Source: Streptococcus shenyangsis (GTDB taxonomy: Bacteria; Bacillota; Bacilli; Lactobacillales; Streptococcaceae). Taken from it: 37,208 nucleotides of DNA. The position numbers and the translations under genes were made by a program. This document shows positions 8,643 through 16,804 of this stretch, in pieces; positions within the stretch are counted from its first letter, which is position 1, and the number at the start of each line of letters is the position of its first letter. The notes below the pieces were generated by a model. It saw only the letters and a list, made by a program, of their open reading frames with translations. It made no database searches and was not told the DNA's origin. The stretch is from the NCBI RefSeq assembly GCF_006385785.1, contig NZ_VFSH01000017.1, positions 1-37,208 of the forward strand. Direction: 5' to 3'.

Positions 8643-9926
8643 ATGAAACAAGAATCAACTGTTGATTTGTTACTAGACGTTGACCAACGTCCTTCGGCTG
8701 GAAAAGGAATTCTCCTTAGTTTCCAACACGTTTTCGCCATGTTTGGGGCGACCATCTTGGTACCATTGATTTTGGGAATGCCTGTATCTGTTGCCCTTTT
8801 TGCTTCAGGTGTTGGAACACTCATCTACATGATTTCAACTGGTTTTAAAGTTCCAGTTTATCTAGGTTCTTCATTTGCATTTATCACAGCAATGTCACTT
8901 GCTATGAAAGAAATGGGTGGTGATGTATCTGCTGCCCAAACAGGGGTTATCTTGACTGGTTTGGTCTATGTCCTTGTGGCTACAAGTGTTCGTTTTGCAG
9001 GTACAAAATGGATTGATAAACTCTTGCCACCAATCATCATCGGTCCTATGATCATCGTTATCGGTCTTGGACTTGCAGGTTCAGCTGTTACCAATGCTGG
9101 TCTTGTAGCTGATGGAAATTGGAAAAATGCTCTTGTAGCAGTTGTTACTTTCTTGATTGCTGCATTTATCAATACAAAAGGAAAAGGCTTCCTACGAATC
9201 ATTCCATTCCTCTTTGCCATTATCGGTGGTTACCTCTTCGCACTAACCCTTGGCTTGGTTGACTTTACACCAGTTCTTAAAGCCAACTGGTTTGAGATTC
9301 CTGGTTTCTACTTGCCATTTAGCACAGGTGGTACCTTTAAAGAATACAATCTTTACTTTGGTCCAGAAACCATCGCCATCTTACCAATCGCTATCGTAAC
9401 AATTTCTGAACATATCGGAGACCATACTGTTTTGGGTCAAATCTGTGGCCGTCAATTCTTGAAAGAACCAGGTCTTCACCGTACTCTTCTTGGTGACGGT
9501 ATCGCAACTTCTGTTTCTGCCTTCCTTGGTGGACCAGCCAATACAACTTACGGAGAAAATACAGGGGTTATCGGTATGACTCGTATCGCTTCTGTCTCAG
9601 TTATCCGTAACGCTGCCCTTATCGCAATTGCCCTTAGCTTCCTTGGCAAATTTACTGCCTTGATTTCAACCATTCCAAATGCTGTACTTGGTGGTATGTC
9701 AATCCTTCTCTATGGAGTTATCGCCAGCAACGGTTTGAAAGTCTTGATCAAAGAACGTGTTGATTTTGGTCAAATGCGTAACCTAATCATCGCAAGTGCT
9801 ATGTTGGTCCTTGGACTTGGAGGAGCTATCCTTAAACTTGGTCCAGTTACACTTTCAGGTACTGCCCTATCAGCCATGACAGGAATCATCTTGAACTTAA
9901 TCTTGCCATACGAAAATAAAGACTAA
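8643..9926 (+). CDS. uraA: Uracil permease (NCS2 family)
   Basis: UraA/PyrP is a proton-coupled uracil importer of the NCS2 family with about 14 membrane segments. Diagnostic stretches are FQHVFAMFGATILVP near the N-terminus, ITISEHIGDHTVLG, and GGPANTTYGENTGVI (substrate-binding region). The start at 8643 (MKQESTVDLL, 427 residues) has GTGAGG 5 nt upstream. A longer frame from 8607 begins inside the attenuator terminator. The PyrR leader links it to pyrimidine salvage control, and it is monocistronic, ending in the terminator at 9943. Confidence 0.95.
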   Translation: MKQESTVDLLLDVDQRPSAGKGILLSFQHVFAMFGATILVPLILGMPVSVALFASGVGTLIYMISTGFKVPVYLGSSFAFITAMSLAMKEMGGDVSAAQTGVILTGLVYVLVATSVRFAGTKWIDKLLPPIIIGPMIIVIGLGLAGSAVTNAGLVADGNWKNALVAVVTFLIAAFINTKGKGFLRIIPFLFAIIGGYLFALTLGLVDFTPVLKANWFEIPGFYLPFSTGGTFKEYNLYFGPETIAILPIAIVTISEHIGDHTVLGQICGRQFLKEPGLHRTLLGDGIATSVSAFLGGPANTTYGENTGVIGMTRIASVSVIRNAALIAIALSFLGKFTALISTIPNAVLGGMSILLYGVIASNGLKVLIKERVDFGQMRNLIIASAMLVLGLGGAILKLGPVTLSGTALSAMTGIILNLILPYENKD

Positions 9927-9942
9927 GAGTCTAAACATATCA

Positions 9943-9981
9943 AAAAACGAGCATTTCCAATTACGGAAGTGCTCATTTTTC
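9943..9981 (+). terminator. Terminator of uraA
   Basis: ACGAGCATTTCC-AATTAC-GGAAGTGCTCATTTTT forms a stem with a T-run. It resembles the htpX terminator in sequence (GAGCAT...TGCTC). Confidence 0.8.
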
Positions 9982-9989
9982 TTCTTTCT

Positions 9990-10017
9990 AAAAAAGGAAA
10001 GCCCTGCGGCCTTCCCT
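9990..10017 (-). terminator. Terminator of ffh
   Basis: On the minus strand GGAAGGCC-GCAG-GGCTTTCC is followed by TTTTTT, directly after the ffh stop. Confidence 0.8.
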
Positions 10018-10021
10018 TGTC

Positions 10022-11593
10022 TTACTTACGTTTCTTCTTCGCTTTTTTCATTTTATTCGCCATGCGTTTCATGGATTGTTTCATAGCAAATTCACCGATT
10101 TTACCTTTTAGACCGCCACCAAACATCTGGCTCATATCTGGCATTCCTGCTCCTCCGAGAGCGGATAAGTCAGGCATACCACCTTGTCCCATCATTCCTT
10201 CAAGGGCAGACATATCCATCCCTCCCATATTTGGCATATTTTTTGGAAGGTTGTTTGGATTGATTCCCATTTGCTTCATCATCTTGTTCATATCGCCAGA
10301 CATGACTCCCTGCATAAGCTGTTTAGCCTGGTTAAAGTCTTTAATGAATTTATTAACTTCGACAAAGGTATTTCCAGAACCAGCTGCGATACGACGGCGA
10401 CGGCTTGGATTTAACAAATCTGGATTTTCACGTTCTTCAGGTGTCATGGAAGATACAATGGCACGTTTGCGCGCAATCTGACGCTCATCCACCTTCATAT
10501 TTTGAATGGCTGGATTGTTGGCCATACCTGGAATCATCTTGAGCAAGTCTTCCATTGGCCCCATGTTTTGCACCTGATCCAACTGATCGATGAAATCATT
10601 GAAATCAAAGGTGTTTTCACGCATCTTCTCAGCCATTTCAAGGGCTTTTTGCTCATCGTATTCTTGAGAAGCTTTCTCAATCAGAGTGAGCATATCCCCC
10701 ATGCCAAGGATACGACTAGACATACGGTCTGGGTGGAAGGTCTCAATGTCCGTAATCTTTTCACCTGTACCAGTGAACTTGATTGGTTTTTCAGTAATGT
10801 GACGAACAGATAGAGCCGCACCACCACGAGTGTCCCCATCAATCTTGGTAAGGATGACCCCAGTCACTTCCAACTGAGCATTAAACTCACGCGCAACATT
10901 GGCCGCTTCTTGACCAATCATGGCATCAACGACAAGCAGGATTTCATTTGGTTGAGCCAGTGCTTTCACGTCACGAAGCTCATTCATCAAAAGCTCATCA
11001 ATCTGCAAACGACCTGCCGTATCAATCAAGACATAGTCATTATGATTAGCTTGAGCTTGTTCCAAACCTTGACGAACAATCTCCACAGCTGGAACCTCTG
11101 TCCCAAGAGCGAAAACCGGCACATCAATCTGTTGTCCCAAGGTCTTAAGCTGGTCAATGGCAGCTGGACGATAAATATCCGCCGCAATCATCAAAGGACG
11201 AGCATTTTCTTCTTTCTTGAGTTTGTTGGCCAATTTACCAGCAAAGGTTGTTTTACCAGCCCCCTGCAAACCAACCATCATGATGATTGTAGGAATCTTA
11301 GGTGACTTGATAATTTCTGCCGTATCAGAACCTAAAACAGCTGTCAGTTCCTCATCAACGATTTTGATAATCTGTTGCGCTGGATTAAGGGTATCAATGA
11401 CCTCATGTCCGACTGCACGCTCACGAACTTTCTTAATAAAGTCCTTTACAACAGGCAAGGCAACGTCAGCTTCAAGCAAGGCTAAGCGAATCTCTTTAGT
11501 TGCCTCTTGAACATCAGATTCAGAGATTTTTCCTTTTTTACGTAGATTTTTAAAGACGTTCTGCAAACGTTCTGTTAAACTTTCAAATGCCAT
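10022..11593 (-). CDS. ffh: Signal recognition particle protein Ffh (SRP54)
   Basis: Ffh is the GTPase that binds signal sequences and the SRP RNA and delivers ribosomes to FtsY. The order is N domain (1-about 95), G domain with MMVGLQGAGKTTFAGKLA (P-loop, about 106-123), DTAGRLQIDE, TKIDGDTRGGAAL, then a methionine-rich M domain (MANNPAIQNM, SGDMNKMMKQMG, Gly-Met-rich tail) and a basic end (KKAKKKRK). The length of 523 is usual for streptococci. GAGGAAGAAAA precedes the ATG. It follows ylxM by 11 bp, the conserved ylxM-ffh pair. Confidence 0.97.
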   Translation of the reverse strand: MAFESLTERLQNVFKNLRKKGKISESDVQEATKEIRLALLEADVALPVVKDFIKKVRERAVGHEVIDTLNPAQQIIKIVDEELTAVLGSDTAEIIKSPKIPTIIMMVGLQGAGKTTFAGKLANKLKKEENARPLMIAADIYRPAAIDQLKTLGQQIDVPVFALGTEVPAVEIVRQGLEQAQANHNDYVLIDTAGRLQIDELLMNELRDVKALAQPNEILLVVDAMIGQEAANVAREFNAQLEVTGVILTKIDGDTRGGAALSVRHITEKPIKFTGTGEKITDIETFHPDRMSSRILGMGDMLTLIEKASQEYDEQKALEMAEKMRENTFDFNDFIDQLDQVQNMGPMEDLLKMIPGMANNPAIQNMKVDERQIARKRAIVSSMTPEERENPDLLNPSRRRRIAAGSGNTFVEVNKFIKDFNQAKQLMQGVMSGDMNKMMKQMGINPNNLPKNMPNMGGMDMSALEGMMGQGGMPDLSALGGAGMPDMSQMFGGGLKGKIGEFAMKQSMKRMANKMKKAKKKRK

Positions 11594-11604
11594 TTTTCTT
11601 CCTC

Positions 11605-11937
11605 TTATTCTCTATTATCAATGCTTGTTAAAATTTCTATCTGCTCCTGCAGAAAGTCATCCTTGGGATAGCGCTCCAAAATCTGGTCAAAAATTTGACT
11701 GCGGACAATGTAGTCCGAGTACATATGCAATTTCATCTCATAATCTTCCAGAATCTTTTCTGTCCGCTTGATATTATCATAGACAGCCTGACGACTGACA
11801 CCGAATTCCTCGGCAATCTCAGCAAGACTGTAATCATCAGCGTAGTAGAGCTCTATATAATTCATTTGCTTGTCTGTCAACAGCGCTGCATAAAATTCAA
11901 AGAGCGCATTCATACGATTGGTTTTTTCGATTTCCAT
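11605..11937 (-). CDS. ylxM: YlxM/p13-like helix-turn-helix protein
   Basis: YlxM is a 110-residue helix-turn-helix protein (UPF0122) encoded with ffh and thought to modulate SRP. The recognition region is [27 protein letters not shown] (about residues 29-55; quoted in part, key residues S-x-A-E-I and SRQAVYDN). It resembles the sigma region 4 fold, followed by a coiled helix rich in Glu/Lys. It lies 11 bp upstream of ffh, and the pair ends in the terminator at 9990. Confidence 0.93.
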
Positions 11938-12027
11938 AACTTTTATTATACCAAAAATTAGCCTAATCTACCACACCAGGAAGTCAATCCGAGAAGATAG
12001 CTAGCTAAATTTGAAAAAGACATGAGC

Positions 12028-12405
12028 CTAGCCCCAAGTAATTTCCAATTGATAACTGGCAAAGGGATGTCCCTCTTGATTTTGTAGTTGATAATCTAGT
12101 TCAATCTTTTGTCTATCAACTTGATAATGGCTCGTTTGGATGATAAACTCCTGCATGCCCATAGGTGTGGGAATATAGGCTAAACTATCACTATCCTTTA
12201 AAAAGCGCATAATGGTCTTGGGATTGGAAAAACGGCTCATCACCAGTTCTTGACCATGGAATTTAATCACTACTTTTTCCTTTTCCTCATTGTAGAAAAG
12301 CAGGTAGCTATAATCTCCTTTTTCATGCACTTCCACGTCATAGAGTTGGTCAATCACTTCCAACTGCTCATCAAACTGAATCGTATTTCGCATCCGAATC
12401 TTCAC
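12028..12405 (-). CDS. DUF1934 (YwiB-like) beta-barrel protein
   Basis: This 125-residue acidic protein matches DUF1934/YwiB, a small calycin-like beta-barrel of unknown function found in Firmicutes. Visible cues are the alternating strands in the N-terminal half (QLYDVEVHEKGDYSYLLFYN), GMQEFIIQTSHY, and the ending SYQLEITWG. The start is GTG (VKIRMRNTIQF) with GAGGACCTGAT upstream. It is divergent from the HD phosphohydrolase gene, with a 71-bp gap that must hold both promoters. Function unknown. Confidence 0.8.
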   Translation of the reverse strand: MKIRMRNTIQFDEQLEVIDQLYDVEVHEKGDYSYLLFYNEEKEKVVIKFHGQELVMSRFSNPKTIMRFLKDSDSLAYIPTPMGMQEFIIQTSHYQVDRQKIELDYQLQNQEGHPFASYQLEITWG

Positions 12406-12461
12406 ATCAGGTCCTCTTTCTTGTCTCTTGTCCTACTATTTTACCAAAAAGAGCAGGATTT

Positions 12462-12470
12462 TGCTATAAT
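12462..12470 (+). promoter_or_regulatory. Extended -10 six bases before an ATG
   Basis: TGCTATAAT (TGnTATAAT) ends at 12470 and the ATG of the HD gene begins at 12477. A start of transcription at the usual distance falls on the A of the ATG. No Shine-Dalgarno sequence lies in between, and the -35 region is weak. Confidence 0.65.
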
Positions 12471-12476
12471 GGTCAT

Positions 12477-13781
12477 ATGAACGAAAAAGTATTCCGTGAC
12501 CCAGTTCACAACTACATCCATGTCAATAATCAAATCATCTACGACTTGATTAATACAAAAGAATTTCAGCGTTTGCGTCGTATCAAACAACTGGGAACTT
12601 CCAGTTATACCTTCCACGGTGGAGAACACAGTCGCTTCTCTCACTGTCTAGGAGTCTATGAGATTGCACGACGTATCACGGAGATTTTTGAAGAAAAATA
12701 TCCTGAAGAATGGAATCCTGCCGAGTCTCTCTTGACCATGACCGCTGCTCTCCTACATGACCTTGGGCATGGTGCTTACTCCCATACTTTTGAACATCTC
12801 TTTGATACAGACCATGAAGCCATTACTCAGGAGATTATCCAAAGTCCTGAAACGGAGATTCACCAAGTCCTACTACAAGTAGCGCCAGATTTTCCAGAAA
12901 AGGTAGCCAGTGTCATCGACCATACCTACCCTAACAAGCAGGTCGTGCAACTCATTTCCAGTCAGATTGATGCGGACCGCATGGACTATCTCTTGCGCGA
13001 CTCCTATTTTACAGGAGCATCCTATGGGGAATTTGACCTTACTCGCATTCTCCGAGTCATTCGTCCTATCGAAAATGGCATCGCCTTTCAGCGCAATGGC
13101 ATGCACGCCATCGAAGACTACGTCCTCAGTCGCTACCAGATGTATATGCAGGTCTATTTCCACCCAGCAACACGTGCCATGGAAGTTCTCCTACAGAATC
13201 TCCTCAAACGCGCCAAGGAACTCTATCCTGAAGAAAAAGATTTCTTTGCACGAACTTCTCCACATCTCCTGCCTTTCTTTGAAAAAAATGTGACCTTATC
13301 TGACTATTTGGCACTGGATGATGGTGTCATGAACACCTACTTCCAGCTTTGGATGACCAGTCCTGACAAGATTCTCGCAGATTTATCGCAACGCTTTGTC
13401 AACCGCAAGGTCTTTAAATCCATTACCTTTTCACAAGAAGATCAAGACCAGCTCGCTAGCATGAGAAAATTGGTTGAGGATATCGGCTTTGATCCTGCCT
13501 ACTACACTGCTATTCATAAGAACTTTGACCTCCCTTATGATATCTATCGTCCCGAATCTGAAAATCCACGGACACAGATTGAGATTTTACAGAAAAATGG
13601 AGAACTAGCCGAACTCTCTAGCCTGTCTCCTATCGTCCAATCCCTTGCCGGCAGTCGCCACGGAGATAATCGCTTTTATTTTCCTAAAGAAATGTTAGAC
13701 CAAAACAGCATCTTCGCAAGCATTACCCAGCAATTTTTACACTTGATTGAGAACGATCATTTTACCCCAAATAAAAACTAG
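12477..13781 (+). CDS. HD-domain phosphohydrolase (dNTPase/SAMHD1-like, YwfO type)
   Basis: This 434-residue HD-superfamily protein of the YwfO/EF1143 type has relatives that hydrolyse dNTPs to nucleosides and triphosphate. The metal site is spread over HSRFSHCLGVYE (first His), LLHDLGHGAYSHTFEH (HD pair, about residues 95-110) and SQIDADRMDYLLRDSYF (distal Asp). The N-terminus FRDPVHNYIHV and RLRRIKQLG are conserved in the group. It overlaps no neighbour and is followed after 12 bp by a HAD phosphatase gene with AAGAGGAATTTT as ribosome site, probably the same transcript. It may be translated from a leaderless mRNA. Confidence 0.88.
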   Translation: MNEKVFRDPVHNYIHVNNQIIYDLINTKEFQRLRRIKQLGTSSYTFHGGEHSRFSHCLGVYEIARRITEIFEEKYPEEWNPAESLLTMTAALLHDLGHGAYSHTFEHLFDTDHEAITQEIIQSPETEIHQVLLQVAPDFPEKVASVIDHTYPNKQVVQLISSQIDADRMDYLLRDSYFTGASYGEFDLTRILRVIRPIENGIAFQRNGMHAIEDYVLSRYQMYMQVYFHPATRAMEVLLQNLLKRAKELYPEEKDFFARTSPHLLPFFEKNVTLSDYLALDDGVMNTYFQLWMTSPDKILADLSQRFVNRKVFKSITFSQEDQDQLASMRKLVEDIGFDPAYYTAIHKNFDLPYDIYRPESENPRTQIEILQKNGELAELSSLSPIVQSLAGSRHGDNRFYFPKEMLDQNSIFASITQQFLHLIENDHFTPNKN

Positions 13782-13793
13782 AAGAGGAATTTT

Positions 13794-14600
13794 ATGAGTA
13801 TTAAACTAATCGCCGTCGATATTGACGGAACCCTAGTTAACAGCCAAAAGGAGATTACTCCTGAGGTCTTTTCTGCCATCCAAGATGCCAAAGAAGCTGG
13901 TGTCAAAGTCGTCATTGCAACTGGACGCCCTATCGCAGGTGTTTCCAAACTTCTAGACGACTTACAGTTGAGAGATGAAGGCGACTATGTCGTGACCTTC
14001 AATGGTGCCCTGGTCCAAGAAACTGCTACAGGCCATGAGATTATCAGCGAATCTTTGTCTTATGAGGATTATCTGGATATGGAATTTCTCAGTCGTAAGC
14101 TTGGTGTTCACATGCATGCTATTACTAAGGATGGTATCTACACTGCAAATCGCAATATCGGAAAATATACAGTGCACGAATCAACCCTCGTCAGCATGCC
14201 CATCTTCTACCGCACCCCTGAAGAAATGGCTGACAAGGAAATTGTCAAATGTATGTTTATCGATGAACCAGAAATTCTCGATGCTGCGATTGAAAAGATA
14301 CCAGCCGAATTTTACGAACGCTACTCCATCAACAAATCTGCTCCTTTCTACCTCGAACTCCTTAAAAAGAATGTAGACAAGGGTTCAGCTATTACTCACC
14401 TAGCTGAAAAACTCGGATTGACCAAAGATGAAACCATGGCTATTGGTGACGAAGAAAATGACCGTGCCATGCTGGAAGTCGTTGGGAATCCCGTTGTCAT
14501 GGAAAACGGAAATCCAGAAATCAAAAAAATCGCCAAATACATCACTAAAACAAATGACGAATCTGGCGTTGCCCATGCCATCCGTACATGGGTACTGTAA
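13794..14600 (+). CDS. HAD-superfamily phosphatase, Cof/YidA type
   Basis: This 268-residue HAD IIB phosphatase, YidA-like, probably acts on sugar phosphates. Motif I is DIDGTLVNSQ (residues 9-18), motif II is VVIATGRPIAG, motif III is the Lys in VDKGSAITHL, and motif IV is AIGDEENDRAML. The last 24 codons plus terminator occur again at 22137-22253, on the far side of the CRISPR island. The gene itself is complete and ends HAIRTWVL. It is co-directional with the HD gene and convergent with the CRISPR array. Confidence 0.9.
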   Translation: MSIKLIAVDIDGTLVNSQKEITPEVFSAIQDAKEAGVKVVIATGRPIAGVSKLLDDLQLRDEGDYVVTFNGALVQETATGHEIISESLSYEDYLDMEFLSRKLGVHMHAITKDGIYTANRNIGKYTVHESTLVSMPIFYRTPEEMADKEIVKCMFIDEPEILDAAIEKIPAEFYERYSINKSAPFYLELLKKNVDKGSAITHLAEKLGLTKDETMAIGDEENDRAMLEVVGNPVVMENGNPEIKKIAKYITKTNDESGVAHAIRTWVL

Positions 14601-14641
14601 AAGGAAAGAATAGACGAAAACCGCTCAGCTGAGCGGTTTTT
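14524..14641. repeat. Left copy of the island-flanking direct repeat
   Basis: 118 bp covering the last codons, stop and terminator of the HAD gene. It matches 22135-22253 in the same orientation with seven substitutions and one single-base indel by eye. Confidence 0.92.
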
Positions 14642-14642
14642 T
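14617..14642 (+). terminator. Terminator of the HAD gene (left repeat copy)
   Basis: AACCGCTCAGCTGAGCGGTT plus a T-run forms a near-perfect palindromic stem. The A-run before it lets it work for the leftward CRISPR transcript as well. Confidence 0.85.
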
Positions 14643-14671
14643 ATAAGTTAGAGAATCGCTAATATTATCTA

Positions 14672-15366
14672 AATGTACAGTTACTTAAATCTTGAGAGTA
14701 CAAAAACTTATTGATGAAGCTGATTTAATTCTTATTGGTTGTACAGTTACTTAAATCTTGAGAGTACAAAAACCCAACATAAATACCTTCTCTTGTAGCC
14801 ATTGTTGTACAGTTACTTAAATCTTGAGAGTACAAAAACCTGCTAGTGAGTATGACTGGTCATCTTCTAGTTGTACAGTTACTTAAATCTTGAGAGTACA
14901 AAAACTTGTTACGAGAAATCAAAGAACCGTCAAAAGTTGTACAGTTACTTAAATCTTGAGAGTACAAAAACAATGGTGCAAGAAGGGCAATCTAGTCGGT
15001 GGTTGTACAGTTACTTAAATCTTGAGAGTACAAAAACTTGATGATATCTAGGAATTGTTCGATTGTAGTTGTACAGTTACTTAAATCTTGAGAGTACAAA
15101 AACTGGTTTTGAAGAACGTTACGGCAAAACTTGGTTGTACAGTTACTTAAATCTTGAGAGTACAAAAACCAAAGGATGAGTTCTATGTAGTCGAAAATAG
15201 TTGTACAGTTACTTAAATCTTGAGAGTACAAAAACGCATCGCTACTCAAATGGATAGTCTTGCGAGTTGTACAGTTACTTAAATCTTGAGAGTACAAAAA
15301 CCCTGGAACACTCCTTTCAATCTGGTGCATGTTGTACAGTTACTTAAATCTTGAGAGTACAAAAAC
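14672..15366 (-). CRISPR. Type II-A CRISPR array, 11 repeats and 10 spacers
   Basis: Repeats of 36 bp start at 14672, 14738, 14804, 14870, 14936, 15002, 15068, 15134, 15200, 15266 and 15331. Read on the minus strand they begin GTTTTTGTACTCTCAAGATT and end AACTGTACAAC, which equals the S. thermophilus CRISPR1 repeat as I remember it. Spacers are 30 bp except the leader-proximal one (15302-15330), which is 29. The repeat at 14672 has its last two bases changed (CATT instead of CAAC), marking the old, distal end. All other copies are identical. Transcription runs leftward from the leader beside csn2. All spacers are different and none matches this window by eye. Confidence 0.99.
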
Positions 15367-15405
15367 CTCAAATTAGTCAATTTTGATTTTTGTTCCCTCA
15401 AAAAT

Positions 15406-15434
15406 ATTATAAAGCCTTAAATCTCACTCGTCAA
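15406..15434 (-). promoter_or_regulatory. CRISPR leader promoter
   Basis: -35 TTGACG (15434-15429), 17-bp spacer, -10 TATAAT (15411-15406) on the minus strand. It begins 2 bp after the csn2 stop. The transcript would start about 33 nt before the first repeat. The leader ends AATTTGAG against the repeat, in agreement with the ATTTGAG leader-end motif known to guide spacer integration in type II-A systems. Confidence 0.88.
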
Positions 15435-15436
15435 TA

Positions 15437-16480
15437 CTATTCTTCCAAATATTTCAATAACATTGGATTGATTGATTCAACACGAAATTTTGTTTTCATT
15501 TTGTACTGATACAAATTATTCAAAATTTTTAATGCTACTTGAGCTTCTACAGATAAACTCATGTGGAGAATGTCCGAGCTAAATAAATAGGATCCAATTT
15601 TTCTTAAAGAAGTTAAAAATTCTTGTTCATCAGGTATTTGATTTATTGGATACTGATTGGTAAAGCGATCATACATAAATTCTAGAGAATATAAATGATC
15701 AACATAATCGGAAACAATATTGATTTCCTCTAAAACTTCTTTCGTGACATGAAGATAACCTTCATTGGAAGGAAATAAAACAATATATATTGAATCTCTA
15801 TGATTAGTCAGAAACTCCATTTTCTCGCAACATTCAACAAAATCATTATAGGATAAAAAATCATCCAAATTTCGTAAGACAAGCAAAAACTTTTTAGAAC
15901 TATTCGTCGCTATAATTTCTAACATGGAAAGAAATAATAAAAACTTTGTCTTATTGTCTACAAATTCAAAGGATATATTTTTATCATTTTTTCCAAAGTA
16001 TGGTAAAAAATTTTTTTGAATTAATTGATCCGTATTAAAATATTTTGCTTCAGTATGATATATAATATCATCTATTTGAAGATTCAATTTCTGATTCAAT
16101 AAAAGTGAAATCCTATCTAGATTGTCATTGATATTTTCGATTTGCTCCATTATCTCTATAGAATTAATCTTTTTCTTTATATAATCATAAGCTACTGTTC
16201 CTTTTTTATATTCCATTTGTTCAATTAAATCATTGATATTGGACACTTGAATTACACTAAATTCTGACCGGGAAACCATTGTATCGTCTATTAGTATTTT
16301 AGGCTCATTTTGTTCAAATAGAACTAAATCTTCCTCACTATATTTTTTTCCTCCAAAATACCACAATAGTATCTGCCAAATATAGTACTTTAGTTGCTGA
16401 TCTTGTCCCACAATTTGAGTAAATTGGCCAAAACTTAATGAAATATTATCCTTATACGGATGACTAATGTTCATTTTCAT
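15437..16480 (-). CDS. csn2: Csn2, long variant (S. thermophilus CRISPR1 type)
   Basis: Csn2 is the type II-A adaptation protein that binds DNA ends as a ring and works with Cas1, Cas2 and Cas9 during spacer capture. At 347 residues this is the long subtype found with compact Cas9 proteins, not the ~220-residue SpCas9-associated form. The N-terminus (MNISHPYKDNISLSFGQFTQ) and the block KKFLLVLRNLDDFLSYND look like the degenerate ATPase-like core; the C-terminal ~70 residues are helical. It starts inside the end of cas2 (4-bp ATGA overlap), so it is translationally coupled. The stop lies 2 bp from the leader promoter. The call rests on position, length and overall similarity to the group as I remember it. 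Confidence 0.9.
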   Translation of the reverse strand: MKMNISHPYKDNISLSFGQFTQIVGQDQQLKYYIWQILLWYFGGKKYSEEDLVLFEQNEPKILIDDTMVSRSEFSVIQVSNINDLIEQMEYKKGTVAYDYIKKKINSIEIMEQIENINDNLDRISLLLNQKLNLQIDDIIYHTEAKYFNTDQLIQKNFLPYFGKNDKNISFEFVDNKTKFLLFLSMLEIIATNSSKKFLLVLRNLDDFLSYNDFVECCEKMEFLTNHRDSIYIVLFPSNEGYLHVTKEVLEEINIVSDYVDHLYSLEFMYDRFTNQYPINQIPDEQEFLTSLRKIGSYLFSSDILHMSLSVEAQVALKILNNLYQYKMKTKFRVESINPMLLKYLEE

Positions 16481-16800
16481 ATAACTACCAACTTATTATC
16501 ACTGACTACTTCTTCTTGCTTTGTTTTCCCACCAATTATTAAAACCATTTCAGAAAATTGTTTTTCAGTCACTGCTAGCAAACGGACATTCCCACTTGGT
16601 AAATTACTCTGACTTAATTTTTTATAGAATTTACTAGCAAAACTTCTGTTAGGACAGGTTCTATAATAAACCGAAAATTGTAACATTTCAAAACCATTAG
16701 CAATTAAGTCTTTTCGAAAGTTACGATAGACTCTCTTTTCTTGATTGGTTTCCATCGGTAAATCAAAAAAACATAATAATCTCAATGCTTCATACCTCAT
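16477..16800 (-). CDS. cas2: CRISPR-associated endonuclease Cas2
   Basis: Cas2 forms the core of the Cas1-Cas2 integrase. This 107-residue protein has the type II ferredoxin-like start (YEALRLLCFFDLPMET, with the conserved Asp after the first strand) followed by YRNFRKDLIANGFEMLQFSVYYR (key residues F-R-K and F-x-x-x-Q-F-S-V-Y), typical of Cas2. It follows cas1 by 4 bp and overlaps csn2 by 4 bp. The tail EEVVSDNKLVVI is slightly longer than minimal Cas2 proteins. Confidence 0.95.
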   Translation of the reverse strand: MRYEALRLLCFFDLPMETNQEKRVYRNFRKDLIANGFEMLQFSVYYRTCPNRSFASKFYKKLSQSNLPSGNVRLLAVTEKQFSEMVLIIGGKTKQEEVVSDNKLVVI

Positions 16801-16804
16801 TTCC

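Noticed and set aside
14992..15330. 112-codon open frame with repeated FLYSQDLSNCTT units
   Set aside because: It is the CRISPR repeats read as codons; the periodicity is the 66-bp repeat-spacer unit and no ribosome site exists.
14672..15366. Self-targeting spacers against this window
   Set aside because: No spacer matched another part of the window by eye. A genome-wide search is needed to exclude targets elsewhere.
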